Assembly (NCBI RefSeq): GCF_018698455.1
Contig: NZ_JABIOQ010000023.1
Location: 1 to 55,854 of the forward strand
DNA: 55,854 nt
Direction: 5' to 3'
Origin: Sulfurimonas sp.
GTDB taxonomy: Bacteria; Campylobacterota; Campylobacteria; Campylobacterales; Sulfurimonadaceae
Shown one piece after another: positions 26,901 through 36,705 of this stretch. Both the position numbers and the translations under genes were made by a program. The notes under the pieces were generated by a model that was given only the letters and a program-made list of their open reading frames with translations, made no database searches and had not been told where the DNA came from. Within the stretch, counting starts at the first letter, position 1; each line of letters opens with the position of its first letter.

Positions 26901-27281
26901 TGGAATGATAAAAGGGTTGTAAAAGTAAAAAAAGATTTTGTGTCATCAGCTGACTCATTATGTTTGTGTAGAAACTGTGCAGCCAATATCAAGTTTGGGG
27001 ACTTTGAACCTATATTTGTAGATAAAATTAGTTCTATAAGCAACTTTGAAAGCCAAAGCTTTGAATTTATAATGCAAACTCTACACAGTGTAGTAGATGA
27101 TGGTTTGCATGATATATTTAAAGATCACATTGACTTTGATGACATTTTTGCTTTAGAAATTAAGTTAAATCAAGAAAGTAAAAATCTGTGTTTTACACGA
27201 GAACATTTAATACAGTTTATAACATTTTTGCAGTTAGAAGAAAAAAATAGTGTAGAAAATTCTATGTATGGAGTTGATTAA
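23916..27281 (+). CDS. UvrD/Rep-type (SF1) helicase with C-terminal Cys4/HNH-like domain
   Basis: The protein has 1121 residues. Walker A is DGAAGTGKSITA (about 229-240), Walker B LIVDEAQDYT (about 612-621), motif III-like ILTGDILQNLD (about 639). A late SKGKEFPLVI (about 805) and IMTRAQFELDF (about 828) correspond to SF1 motifs V-VI. A long coiled coil (about 300-570) is inserted between Walker A and B. The C-terminus has CQLC (about 974-977) and CLCRNC (about 1014-1019), a paired CxxC zinc motif preceded by YKGY, like treble-clef/HNH domains; no clear HNH catalytic histidine is visible. The ATPase is probably a DNA translocase. The next gene carries a similar tail, suggesting a shared partner or ligand. 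Confidence 0.8.
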   Translation: MAKEKFLSYLKYDYNKYIKKLDSLEEEIEKETATKIIASSPDVITSSTWQNAHNEESYSDAKERMDVVTAKKKSQYKSKDLQKWIDEGLFIRRLTFENGVSFYITTAPIEVNMSFGDDFIISPWNIEKEWTVKQFMQMDLGSDPSPKHGELDMLGYFTPLKDDLTKVRYKNLNGKEEFLSAKNTLSGKEIVDSNEASLIDTSSFFRLEFKLAEFGDQSRALYDMDNAIIDGAAGTGKSITALQKLKVLHESKNIMQDKMLVVVKNSEAIKNFEGLLKSDVLALDEVNIYHVDEFFNSLGIDSSISIEHLNSLQNSAESIKKKIESMIQLINLENIQHHFSILINDIGKEFFVNTIESMIEEIENDKDKTLQISDLRIDLEDINKSLLNEDVDDEEKLELIELLKSKTRKIEQLSGDNYKKALKTIHEDMESISTSLLTDIVGYSYNSKELTSLEVLLWLKTYINFHLNKIKNEQQLQEIIEEMKSLNPIAEDKLELDEIKKELDEVAFYASETPNDKELQKELRALKSKYKKQTALVNRHDVLPKKKVDLEEKTLKTFTIEPSEKRKYIGLIQKIYFAKAYIINTFLESLSEADRYLSLCYLLGQEHVVDTLIVDEAQDYTLVELELLRFQAKRIILTGDILQNLDPTHMQSWKNILNVDTVYGVENNVGDKILNIFNLKHNFRQTYQLANASYNFRQLLLDSGLEDIQQEYYLSEKEFNGKPYRLPTINQVKDSDNLYSFIEEKIEKITNRYSSKIPITIIYKTDVQKERYMSVLHDYKISEQSDKHTELDILLVDIFDSKGKEFPLVISDLDSLTDNEIYLIMTRAQFELDFYTEEERCPNKNLQALIDENWVDGGNILDFEANNIVIEDSLKEEDVGENESKTTASTSVIDKLKNIVKHYGNVKQKKDEIEPSIIKNEQKYKNDFLEQLNKQQLLPRKKDVVFLRKEVDKDTSRVNNEIKAFLYSTYKGYCQLCGFTFRKVNDGENSFEKFNWNDKRVVKVKKDFVSSADSLCLCRNCAANIKFGDFEPIFVDKISSISNFESQSFEFIMQTLHSVVDDGLHDIFKDHIDFDDIFALEIKLNQESKNLCFTREHLIQFITFLQLEEKNSVENSMYGVD

Positions 27282-30200
27282 ATGGATATAAAAGATTTAT
27301 ATGAGAAAAGAAAAGCTTATGTTGATAGTGCTAGAGATAATAATTTTGAAGAGGGTTTATTAAATCTTCTCACAAAGTTATATCCAGACAACGCTCATTT
27401 TATATATGAACTTCTGCAAAACGCTGAGGATACTGGAGCAACTAAAATATTGTTCGAGCTAGATAAGGAACAATTGATCTTTTCGCATAATGGGCTAAGA
27501 GCTTTTAGTTTCAAAGATGTTGAATCAATTACTAGTATTGGAAATAGTACAAAAACAGATGATATTAATAGTATTGGAAAGTTTGGTGTTGGTTTTAAAG
27601 CAGTTTTCTCTTATACAAAAACACCTAAAATATACTCACAAGATATAAGTTTTGAAATACTTGACTTGTTTATTCCTAAAAAAATACCTTCGATCAATAT
27701 AAATCAAGAATATTCTACGGTAATGGTTTTCCCTTTTGATCATAAAGATAAAACAGCCAAAAAAGCATTTGAAGAAGTTTCGAATCATTTAGATAATTTA
27801 TCTGACGTAACTTTACTATTTTTAAGTAATATTAATGAAATTGCATGGGATATTGGCAATGGTATATCAAGTTTAAAGCGAGTAGATGATGTTGATAATA
27901 AAATACAAATTCATAACTCAAAGACTCTTAATACATCATATTGGTTGCAATATAAAAAGTTCTTAAATGGTAGTAGTAAGTTATATGTTGCTATTGCATA
28001 TGAACTAAGACAAAATGAAGAAAAAGATATGTTTGAAATAGTACCCACTGATGGTACTGTTTCAATATTTTTTCCAGCGGAAAAAGAGACTAGTAAATTA
28101 AAGTTTCACATACATGCTCCTTTTGCTTCAACTGTTGCTCGAGATAGTATTATCAATTTGCCAGAAAACATTACTTTAATGCGTGATATAGCTGATTTAA
28201 CATCAGAAAGTTTATTTGATATTAGAGATAAAAATATGTTAAATGTTGATTTCTTGCATGTATTGCCTTTCCCTGAAGATTATTTATCAAACTTGTATAT
28301 TCCGATCCAAAAAAAGATTTATGAAGTTTTTCAAGAAGAAAAGTTACTTCCGACCGAATTGGGAGATTACGCTAGTGTAGAGTATTGTTACAATGTACCC
28401 AGTGATATAAAAAGAGTTCTAGCTGAAGAAGATTTAGCAACTTTAATTCAAAAGGATCCTAATCAAATATATTTTGTCAGAAGTCCATCAATGATAAATA
28501 GTAGAGCAGGGAAATTTCTTCAAAGTTTAAAGATAGAAAAATGGGAATGGAATGAATTAGAAAATTCAGTTCGTATATTAAATGATGAAATAAGTAGATT
28601 TGGTCCAGAATATATAAAATCAATTTGGCTTGAAAGTAAAGATATTGAATGGGTTCAAAAGCTATATGCATTGCTCTTAGATGCAATGAGAAAACATGAT
28701 GCAAATTTTCAAGACAGAAACTATGATAAAACAGTTTATCCATTGACGTCATTAATTAAACTTGAAGATACTTTTAATTTTAAACAATTAGATATATATT
28801 TTTTAGATCATGAAAATAGACTTGATGGAATTAAATATGTAAATGACTTAGTTTATAATACTGGTACCAATAAAAAACAAAAAGAAAAAGCAAAGCAATT
28901 TTTAATTGAAATGGGTGTAAAGGAAATAACTGAATCTGAGCAATTAAAAATCTTATTAGAAGAACAATATACTTTTACCAGTTATGAAGAAGACTTTAAT
29001 TTTAAGCAATACATAAACCATTTAAAAAGATTTCTTGCTTATCAAATTGCAGGTAATGATACTTCGTTTATTGGAAATTATAAAATCATTTTAGTCAAAG
29101 ATGGAGATAGAAAAAAATGGGTTAAACCAATAGAAATATTTTTAGATGAACCATATGAGAAGACAGGAATTTCATCCCTTGCTGATACGTTAAATTTATA
29201 TTCATTAGATGATCTTTATACTACTTTTCAAAATGATGAAGATTTTATTAAATTTTTAAAGTTGCTTGGTGCTAAGCATGAATTGAAAATAGATGAAGTG
29301 ACTATAGATAATAATCTTAATTTTATGATGTTAACTGATGGAAAATCAATGAATAAGTTAACATCAAGAGCCATTAATATAGATTATACGATTAAGGATA
29401 TTAATCAAATTTTAAAAAAAGCTACAATAGAAAAATCTTTACTTGTATGGAATACGATGTGTCATTCAGCACCATCTGCTCTTGAAGCTAGTTTTAGGCC
29501 CCATGGAAAAGCACCAGTTAAAACTACAAAATCTCAGTTAGTACAAGCTTTAATAAATACAAAATGGATACCTTCACTTAATGAAGAGTTTTGTTATCCA
29601 GCAGATATATCAAAAGATACTCTTCATCCACTGTTTAAGTATGAAAATAAAAATGGTTGGCTTGATGTAATAGAGTTTGGTAAAACTATAGAAAAAGAGA
29701 AAGCTGGATATAAAGAAAAAGAAGCAATTGTGCAAGAGCTTGGTTTTGAAAGTTTAGATGAATTAGACTTGTTAAAGCAATTAAAAGAGCAATATTCTAT
29801 TGACCAATTGCAGAACTTAATTAGTAAGAAAAAAGCAACAGTTAAAGATGAGAAAAAAGTTCAAACATTAAAAGAAGCAATTACTTCAAAGAAATCAGAT
29901 GGAGAAACGAAGCAATTTGTTGAATCTAATGATGTGGGAACTATTATTAAAGATGAAGAAAAGCATCAAGAGAATATCCATCAAGAAAATAAAAATTCTA
30001 CCAATACTATTACCCAAGTTGATAGAGTGGTTAAGAAGCAAGACACTGAAGAACTTCACAAGATTGATACCTTCTTATATGAAGAATATGAAGGACATTG
30101 TCAGATATGTGGAGATACATTTGCTCATGGAAATAAAAATGTTTCTAAAAATAAATCATTAAACCTTGGAGCAAATCGTGATATTAATCGTAAAGGGAAT

Positions 30201-30512
30201 ACTATATCCCTCTGCCATAAACATTGGGAAATATTTAACCGAGATTTAGTAGGGCATTCGTATTTAGGGCGGCTAGAAGATCAAGAAAGCTTATCAATGC
30301 AATTTATAGAAGGAAGCTTTGAATCCTATGATTGGGTAACAAAAGAAGATATAAATGAAAGAGACGATGCATTTTATATGCTTGATGATGAAGATCCTTT
30401 TAGCAGGGATAATTTATATTTTCTACCTATTAAAATTTTTGGAAAAACTAAATATATGAAATTTACTAAAACACATATTATGGCATTTATTGATGTATGG
30501 AATCATAATTAA
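27282..30512 (+). CDS. Sacsin-type GHKL ATPase with C-terminal zinc motif
   Basis: The protein has 1076 residues. The N-terminal sacsin/HSP90-like ATPase has the GHKL motifs FIYELLQNAEDTGATKILFE (about 40-59; catalytic E and Mg-binding N), FSHNG (about 67-71) and SIGKFGVGFKAVF (about 97-109). The middle region is long, helical and unrecognised. A basic, Gln-rich linker (about 860-925) leads to YEGHCQICGDTFAHG (CxxC at about 939-942) and LCHKHW (about 976-981), a CxxC...CxxH zinc site like the tail of the preceding helicase. Its ATG directly follows the preceding TAA, so translation is coupled. GHKL ATPases act as ATP-driven clamps or chaperones; a sensing or assembly role in defence is inferred. 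Confidence 0.8.
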   Translation: MDIKDLYEKRKAYVDSARDNNFEEGLLNLLTKLYPDNAHFIYELLQNAEDTGATKILFELDKEQLIFSHNGLRAFSFKDVESITSIGNSTKTDDINSIGKFGVGFKAVFSYTKTPKIYSQDISFEILDLFIPKKIPSININQEYSTVMVFPFDHKDKTAKKAFEEVSNHLDNLSDVTLLFLSNINEIAWDIGNGISSLKRVDDVDNKIQIHNSKTLNTSYWLQYKKFLNGSSKLYVAIAYELRQNEEKDMFEIVPTDGTVSIFFPAEKETSKLKFHIHAPFASTVARDSIINLPENITLMRDIADLTSESLFDIRDKNMLNVDFLHVLPFPEDYLSNLYIPIQKKIYEVFQEEKLLPTELGDYASVEYCYNVPSDIKRVLAEEDLATLIQKDPNQIYFVRSPSMINSRAGKFLQSLKIEKWEWNELENSVRILNDEISRFGPEYIKSIWLESKDIEWVQKLYALLLDAMRKHDANFQDRNYDKTVYPLTSLIKLEDTFNFKQLDIYFLDHENRLDGIKYVNDLVYNTGTNKKQKEKAKQFLIEMGVKEITESEQLKILLEEQYTFTSYEEDFNFKQYINHLKRFLAYQIAGNDTSFIGNYKIILVKDGDRKKWVKPIEIFLDEPYEKTGISSLADTLNLYSLDDLYTTFQNDEDFIKFLKLLGAKHELKIDEVTIDNNLNFMMLTDGKSMNKLTSRAINIDYTIKDINQILKKATIEKSLLVWNTMCHSAPSALEASFRPHGKAPVKTTKSQLVQALINTKWIPSLNEEFCYPADISKDTLHPLFKYENKNGWLDVIEFGKTIEKEKAGYKEKEAIVQELGFESLDELDLLKQLKEQYSIDQLQNLISKKKATVKDEKKVQTLKEAITSKKSDGETKQFVESNDVGTIIKDEEKHQENIHQENKNSTNTITQVDRVVKKQDTEELHKIDTFLYEEYEGHCQICGDTFAHGNKNVSKNKSLNLGANRDINRKGNTISLCHKHWEIFNRDLVGHSYLGRLEDQESLSMQFIEGSFESYDWVTKEDINERDDAFYMLDDEDPFSRDNLYFLPIKIFGKTKYMKFTKTHIMAFIDVWNHN

Positions 30513-30528
30513 TTATGGAGGTCGATAA

Positions 30529-33500
30529 ATGATACCATCAGTCCTAGCATCGCAACTTATCAAAGGTACAAAAGACTTCCTTAATACAACCTTTCCAAGT
30601 AGCACACCAGCATTTTTTGAGATGATGGATAAGTTTGTAAGTGAAGAGGGGAAGCTTTTTAAAGGTCCCTATGTATCTGTAGCATTACCATTTAGAAAGG
30701 GTAATGAAAACACTCATTATTTCCCAGATATTTTAAGTGAAAACTTTAAACCATATTACCATCAAGAATTGGCATTTAAACGACTAGGTGGAGATGTTGC
30801 TAAACCTACACTCGTAGCAACTGGAACAGGTTCTGGTAAAACAGAAGCATTTATGTACCCTATACTTGATTATTGTTATAAAAATAAAGACAAGAAGGGC
30901 ATTAAAGCTATTATCATCTACCCTATGAATGCTCTTGCAACAGACCAAGCTAAAAGGTTTGCTAAAACTATTTCGGGCACCGGGGCTTTATCAGATACTA
31001 GAGTAGGGTTATATATAGGTAGTTCTGAGCAGAATCCCCATAAAAGTATGTCAAAAGACTATGTTATTACTGATAAAGATATCTTAGGAGATAACCCTCC
31101 AGATATACTCTTAACAAACTATAAAATGCTTGACTTTATGCTTATGCGCCCTCGTGATCAAAAGATATGGAAACATAATATTGACACTGATGTTCTAAAG
31201 TTTATCGCAGTTGATGAGATACATACATTTGATGGAGCTCAAGGGACTGACTTGGCTTCACTCATGAGAAGATTAAGAGCTAAGCTAGGTGTTAAAAAGA
31301 ATCATTTAGCTTGTATAGGTACATCTGCAACATTAGGTGGAGATGGCACACAAGAGATTAGAGGTTTTGCAACAAATATTTTTAGTGAAGAGTTTGATGA
31401 AGACTCTGTAGTACAAGAGTATAGAATAACACCAGAAGAGTTCTTTGAAGGTAATGAAGATGAGATACACTTTTATCCACATATATCACAACTCAAAGAG
31501 CTAAATTACAATAACTATAAAGATGTAAACGAGTATATTAAAGTGCAGTATTCGCTCTGGTTTAATGAAGAGATAGATGATGTTGATAATGATACTTTTA
31601 AAGTGGAACTTGGGGTTAAACTCAAAGAACTTTACTTTTTTAAACTATTACTTAAAACTTTAGACGGAAGTATAAAATCAAGAGATCAAATTATAGATGC
31701 CTTCATAAGAAAGATACCAGTGAAGAGTTCATCTGAGTATTTTGAGCATATGATAAATTCACTTTTAGCACTTACTTCATGGGCTAAGAATGACAAGGTA
31801 GGTAAAAGTTATCCTCCATTTCTTTTTGTAAGAGTGCAGCTTTGGCTTAGAGAATTAGCTCGTATGGTAGCTACTTTAGATGAGAAACCTATGCTTACAT
31901 ATTCGGATGATTTACAACCAAGTGAATTAGGTATGCATTATCCAGTTATGCATTGTCGTGATTGTCATGCTACAGGCTGGGGTGGTGTGAAAAAATCTGG
32001 AACTAGTGAGCTTCAAAGTGATCTAGATCTCTTTTATCAAGCTTTCTTTAGTCATGATCCAAGAGTAAAGTTTATCTTCCCTATTGATGAGAATCCTAAA
32101 AACCTAATAGGTCATATCTATTATATCAACAAAAGTGGTATGGAGATGCCAGATGGCGATAGTGATGGTTGTATCAAAGTGTATGAAAATGATAATATTA
32201 ACAGTAGAGGTAAAAGTCATTCTAACTGCCCATTTTGTAATTCAAAAGACTCTTTAACTATTCTTGGTGCAAGAGCTGCGAGTCTTACAAGTGTTCTTAT
32301 AGGTCAAAACTTCACAAGCTACTACAATGATGACAAAAAGCTTATTGCGTTTTCTGACAGTGTTCAAGATTCTGCTCAGCGTGCTGGTTTCTTTGGTGCA
32401 AGAAGTTATCAGTTTACTATCAGAGCTGCAATGCAACAAGCACTTGTAGCGTATGGTGGGACCGTTGGATTAAATGAATTCAGTGCTGTTATACACAAGT
32501 ATTGGGAAAATATCTTTCAAGATGACAGCCAATATGTCTCTACACTTATAGCTCCAGATATGGAGTGGTTAAGAGAGTATGATAACTTAGTTAAAAACAA
32601 TGAACTCAACTCTCCAGAAGAGTTAAAGTCTTTGATTAACAAAAGAATAGACTGGATGCTTCATAGTGAGTATGGATTTAAATCTCATATAGGAAGAACA
32701 TTAGAGAGAAGTGCTGCTTCAACTCTATATGTTGATGGTCTTGAGAGTGTAATAGAGGCTATATTACCAATAATGAAAAATGAGATAGAGCTATTAAGAG
32801 ATGTCACTAAAGAGGAACTAGAAAAGTTTGTATTAGGATTTGTGCTTTACTTGAAAGATTCTGGGGCTATTTATAGTCCTCATGTTGAGCCATTTATAAA
32901 GAGTGGTGGAGATAATGTTTGGGCTATTAATGAGCAGTATCCTAGAAATAAATATATGGCCAAATGGAATCCAAAGAAAGGGAATCCAAGGTTTTTAACA
33001 AATGGTGGTTTTAAGTCTTTTGATAAAGTAAGCAACAAGGGAAGAACAACTTGGTGTGATAGATGGCTAATGTATAACTTTATAGATAAAAGCACTTTAA
33101 TCCCTGATACAGAGTCAGTTTATAAACCAATCATTGATGCTTTAATGAAGCAAAAAATTGTGTTAGAAACCGATGTTCAAGATAAATCGATTTGGGGTCT
33201 TAATCCCGAGAGATTATTTATCACTACTGAGACTAAACAGTTTAAATGTGACACATGTAATCACATAGTGTGTGTTGATACAAATCATGTAAATCAAGCT
33301 CTTGGAATGAAGTGTATGAGAAAAGAGTGTCCGGGAAGTTATGAGAACTATATAAGTGAAGAGAGTTATTATAATCTTCTCTATACTAATGGAGATCTAC
33401 AAAGAGTCGTAGCACGAGAGCATACTGGACTTTTAGGAAGAAGTGCACGAGAAAAAGTTGAAACTGATTTTATTCAAAGAAAGTCCAATGAACCGTGGAA

Positions 33501-36500
33501 ACCAAACCTCTTAAGTGCTACACCAACATTAGAGATGGGTATCGATATAGGGGATTTGAGTTCTGTAGTGTTGTGCTCTGTTCCACCTAATGGAGCAAAC
33601 TATCTACAGCGTATAGGTCGAGCAGGTAGAACAGATGGAAATGCTTTTAATGTAACTCTAGCAAATGCAAGTAATCATGATCTTTATTTCTATGAAGAAC
33701 CAAATGAAATAATGCAAGGCAGCATTGACGCCCCTGGTGTATATATAGATGCTTCTGCAATACTACAAAGACAGTTTTTAGCGTTTTGTATTGATAATTG
33801 GGTCACTAAACAAGCGGTTACTTCTCAAGAGTTACCTCATAAATTAAATACAGTGTTGAATAATATTGCTAAAAATAATAAAGATAGTTTCCCATATACT
33901 CTGTTTGAGTTTATTCAAAACAATACTAATGATCTACTGGAAGACTTCTTTGAACTCTATGAAGATAAATTGCAAACAAATTCTAAAAGTAAGTTGACTG
34001 AGTTTGTATTAGGTAGTGATGATTCTAATAGCTTAGTTTTTCTAGTGTTAAATAGACTTGAACTTGTACTTCAAGAACAGAAATCTTTGTCTAGTCAGAT
34101 AAGTGCTTTAAAGAAAAGCTTGAAAAAACATGAGAATAAAGAAGCTAAAGATAAAGATCATGACGATGTAGCGAAGAAAATACAATCTGAACTAGATGGG
34201 TTAAAGTCTGTGTTACTACTTCTGAAAAGAAAAAAGACATTTGAATTTTTTGCAGATGAAGGTCTTTTACCAAACTATGCTTTTCCAGAGAGTGGAGTCA
34301 TTCTTAAATCAGTTATATACAGAAGAAAAGATACGAAAGCTGATGAAAGTGGTGGGAAGTATGAAACCTACACTTACGAGTATGAAAGAGCTGGAAGTAG
34401 TGCGATAAGTGAGCTTGCACCAAACAATAGTTTTTATGCAGGTGGACGAAAAGTAACTATAGATCAAATAGATATGAGTGCTTCTGAAGTAGAGACTTGG
34501 ATATTTTGTGATAAATGCTCATATACGCAAAGAGTTACTAATGAAGAGATAAGTTCTTGTCCTAAATGTTCTAGTGAGATGTTTTGTGATGATGGCCAGA
34601 AAAAAGAGATACTCAGAATGAAGCAAGTCCTCGCTACAAGTGATGATAAAAGTAGTAGATTAAAAGATGATAAAGATCAGAGGGATATAAAGTTTTTTAA
34701 TAAACAATTGCTCATAAACTTTGATAAAAAGCATATTGAAGATGCTTATGCAATTATAGGAGATGAAACATCTTTTGGATTTGAGTTTATTGAAAAAGTA
34801 AACTTTAAAGAGGTTAACTTTGGAGAGACTACATTAATTGGTAATGACATTAGCATAGCAGGAAAATCAGTTCCTAGAAAAGGGTTTGTTATTTGCCGTA
34901 GTTGTGGAAAAGTACAGTTTGGAAAAACAACAGATGAAAAGTTTAAGCCAGAACACTCTTTTTCATGTGATATAGAAGATAATCTTGATCCATTAAATTA
35001 CTTCGAGTCATTGTATTTATATCGAGAGTTTAATTCTGAAGCTATACGATTGATGTTACCAATATCATCGCTAGATATTGATGATGAAAAACTACACTCT
35101 TTGATTGCTTCATTTCAATTAGGACTAAAAGCGTATTTTCAAGGCTCTGTAGAGCATTTAAGGGTTGGTATCTACGATGAGGTTGATTCTATTGATGAAA
35201 TGCCTAAACGCTACCTAATCCTTTACGATACGGTGCCAGGTGGAACGGGTTACCTCAAGCAACTCATGAGAGACGAGAAACCATTGTTTGAAGTGCTTGA
35301 TGTTGCTCTTGAAAAACTACAAACTTGTAAGTGTAATGAAGATCATGAGAAAGATGGGTGCTACAAATGTATATATGCATATAAAAATAATTTTGATAGA
35401 CCTCTCATCTCTAAAAGGAAGGCAATAGAGGTAATCAAAAATATCCTTTCTTCTCGTGAGCACATCTCAAAGGTAGAAAGTGTAAGTGATGTGAACTCTG
35501 ATAGTCTGAGCGAGAGCGTACTTGAAGAGTTGTTTCTCTCTAAATTAAAAGATATTAGTCTTTCATGGAAGGCAGTTATAACTTCTAGAGGTCATAGCGG
35601 TTACTTTTTTGAATTATTAGATGAAAATAAAAATAAGTTTGCATATGAATTAGAGCAGCAGGTTGAATTAACCTCACAAGAAAATGTTGAAGTGTATTCT
35701 AAAGCAGACTTTGTGATATATCCAATTAAAAATAAAGAGTTAAAACCTATTGTTGTATTTACAGATGGATTTTCATACCATGAAGAAAGAATAGATGTAG
35801 ATAGTGCACAAAGAATGGCAATTGTTCAAAGTAATAACTACATTCATTGGTCTTTAACTTGGGAAGATATTGAAGAGTTTGATAAAAAAAGACCTAGCTA
35901 TAAGTATGAAAACTATTTAGAAGAAGGCTTTCTAGGTAAATATAAAGATGTCTATAAAACTGGAAGTAACTATTTACATAGTTCAAGTATGGAACTATTA
36001 GTAGAACTGTTATCATGTAAAGAGGCGGGTGTATGGACAAAAAGAGCCGAGACAATATCTACATCGATGATAAAAGGCCAATATAATATCAGTGATAAGA
36101 TACTTATACAATCGCTAAATGAAGAACTATATGAAGACTTATTTGATGATGAAGCCACATATTATGCTGGAAAGTATGATAACGAAGATATTTCCATGCT
36201 TGCATTGTCGAATTTAGAATATTTAAAAATGAATGATTTCACAAAGAATATTTTTATTCTTCATATAAAAGACAAACATACAAAAATAAGTTTTAAGGCT
36301 TGGGCTGGAATACTTAGAATGTATAACTTACTTCAATTTTCTAAATTTACGTTCTTTACAACTACTAAGGCACTAGAGAATGTTTTATATGATGTAATTG
36401 ACTTTAATTTAAAACCTAAAGATGTATCTGCTGATGATTGGTCTTTTGTATATGAAGAGGTATTGGATGAAGCAAAAGATTTAGTCAAGTCATTATCAAA

Positions 36501-36705
36501 GATAGCAGAGATTCCTATTCCAACTGTTGGGGAAGAGATTGTTGATAGCTCAAGTACAGTAATTTGTGAAGCAGAGCTAGTTTGGAATGAATTCAAAGTA
36601 GCTGTTACATTTGAAGAAAACATAACGATTGAAGAGTGGACAGTGTTGAGTATAAATGACGTAGAACAAATAATAGAAACTTTAAAAACAAGGACTCATT
36701 CATGA
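30529..36705 (+). CDS. Giant DEAD/DEAH helicase with DUF1998 (DruE/DrmAB-like) and Vsr-like C-terminal region
   Basis: The protein has 2058 residues, about the size of DruE. RecA lobe 1: ATGTGSGKTEAFMYPIL (about 97-113), VDEIHTFDGAQGTDL (about 227-241), GTSATLGG (about 263). Lobe 2, after a long insertion: LLSATPTLEMGIDIGD (about 992-1007) and QRIGRAGRTDG (about 1027-1037). Several zinc knuckles (CRDC near 475, CPFC near 567, CDTC near 907, CDKC/CPKC near 1327-1345, CRSC near 1456) lie between and after the lobes. The DUF1998/MZB domain has LYDTVPGGTGYL (about 1564-1575) and CYKCIYAYKNNFDRP (about 1615). A Vsr/DUF559-like segment follows (SKADFVIYPIK, VVFTDGFSYHEERIDVD; about 1724-1760). GGAGG (30517-30521) precedes the ATG. 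It could be a fusion of DrmA- and DrmB-type functions. Confidence 0.85.
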   Translation: MIPSVLASQLIKGTKDFLNTTFPSSTPAFFEMMDKFVSEEGKLFKGPYVSVALPFRKGNENTHYFPDILSENFKPYYHQELAFKRLGGDVAKPTLVATGTGSGKTEAFMYPILDYCYKNKDKKGIKAIIIYPMNALATDQAKRFAKTISGTGALSDTRVGLYIGSSEQNPHKSMSKDYVITDKDILGDNPPDILLTNYKMLDFMLMRPRDQKIWKHNIDTDVLKFIAVDEIHTFDGAQGTDLASLMRRLRAKLGVKKNHLACIGTSATLGGDGTQEIRGFATNIFSEEFDEDSVVQEYRITPEEFFEGNEDEIHFYPHISQLKELNYNNYKDVNEYIKVQYSLWFNEEIDDVDNDTFKVELGVKLKELYFFKLLLKTLDGSIKSRDQIIDAFIRKIPVKSSSEYFEHMINSLLALTSWAKNDKVGKSYPPFLFVRVQLWLRELARMVATLDEKPMLTYSDDLQPSELGMHYPVMHCRDCHATGWGGVKKSGTSELQSDLDLFYQAFFSHDPRVKFIFPIDENPKNLIGHIYYINKSGMEMPDGDSDGCIKVYENDNINSRGKSHSNCPFCNSKDSLTILGARAASLTSVLIGQNFTSYYNDDKKLIAFSDSVQDSAQRAGFFGARSYQFTIRAAMQQALVAYGGTVGLNEFSAVIHKYWENIFQDDSQYVSTLIAPDMEWLREYDNLVKNNELNSPEELKSLINKRIDWMLHSEYGFKSHIGRTLERSAASTLYVDGLESVIEAILPIMKNEIELLRDVTKEELEKFVLGFVLYLKDSGAIYSPHVEPFIKSGGDNVWAINEQYPRNKYMAKWNPKKGNPRFLTNGGFKSFDKVSNKGRTTWCDRWLMYNFIDKSTLIPDTESVYKPIIDALMKQKIVLETDVQDKSIWGLNPERLFITTETKQFKCDTCNHIVCVDTNHVNQALGMKCMRKECPGSYENYISEESYYNLLYTNGDLQRVVAREHTGLLGRSAREKVETDFIQRKSNEPWKPNLLSATPTLEMGIDIGDLSSVVLCSVPPNGANYLQRIGRAGRTDGNAFNVTLANASNHDLYFYEEPNEIMQGSIDAPGVYIDASAILQRQFLAFCIDNWVTKQAVTSQELPHKLNTVLNNIAKNNKDSFPYTLFEFIQNNTNDLLEDFFELYEDKLQTNSKSKLTEFVLGSDDSNSLVFLVLNRLELVLQEQKSLSSQISALKKSLKKHENKEAKDKDHDDVAKKIQSELDGLKSVLLLLKRKKTFEFFADEGLLPNYAFPESGVILKSVIYRRKDTKADESGGKYETYTYEYERAGSSAISELAPNNSFYAGGRKVTIDQIDMSASEVETWIFCDKCSYTQRVTNEEISSCPKCSSEMFCDDGQKKEILRMKQVLATSDDKSSRLKDDKDQRDIKFFNKQLLINFDKKHIEDAYAIIGDETSFGFEFIEKVNFKEVNFGETTLIGNDISIAGKSVPRKGFVICRSCGKVQFGKTTDEKFKPEHSFSCDIEDNLDPLNYFESLYLYREFNSEAIRLMLPISSLDIDDEKLHSLIASFQLGLKAYFQGSVEHLRVGIYDEVDSIDEMPKRYLILYDTVPGGTGYLKQLMRDEKPLFEVLDVALEKLQTCKCNEDHEKDGCYKCIYAYKNNFDRPLISKRKAIEVIKNILSSREHISKVESVSDVNSDSLSESVLEELFLSKLKDISLSWKAVITSRGHSGYFFELLDENKNKFAYELEQQVELTSQENVEVYSKADFVIYPIKNKELKPIVVFTDGFSYHEERIDVDSAQRMAIVQSNNYIHWSLTWEDIEEFDKKRPSYKYENYLEEGFLGKYKDVYKTGSNYLHSSSMELLVELLSCKEAGVWTKRAETISTSMIKGQYNISDKILIQSLNEELYEDLFDDEATYYAGKYDNEDISMLALSNLEYLKMNDFTKNIFILHIKDKHTKISFKAWAGILRMYNLLQFSKFTFFTTTKALENVLYDVIDFNLKPKDVSADDWSFVYEEVLDEAKDLVKSLSKIAEIPIPTVGEEIVDSSSTVICEAELVWNEFKVAVTFEENITIEEWTVLSINDVEQIIETLKTRTHS

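Noticed and set aside
29899-30162. 87-residue plus-strand frame inside the sacsin-type gene
   Set aside because: Out-of-frame with a gene well supported by its C-terminal zinc motif; the low-complexity Lys-rich linker keeps the second frame open by chance.
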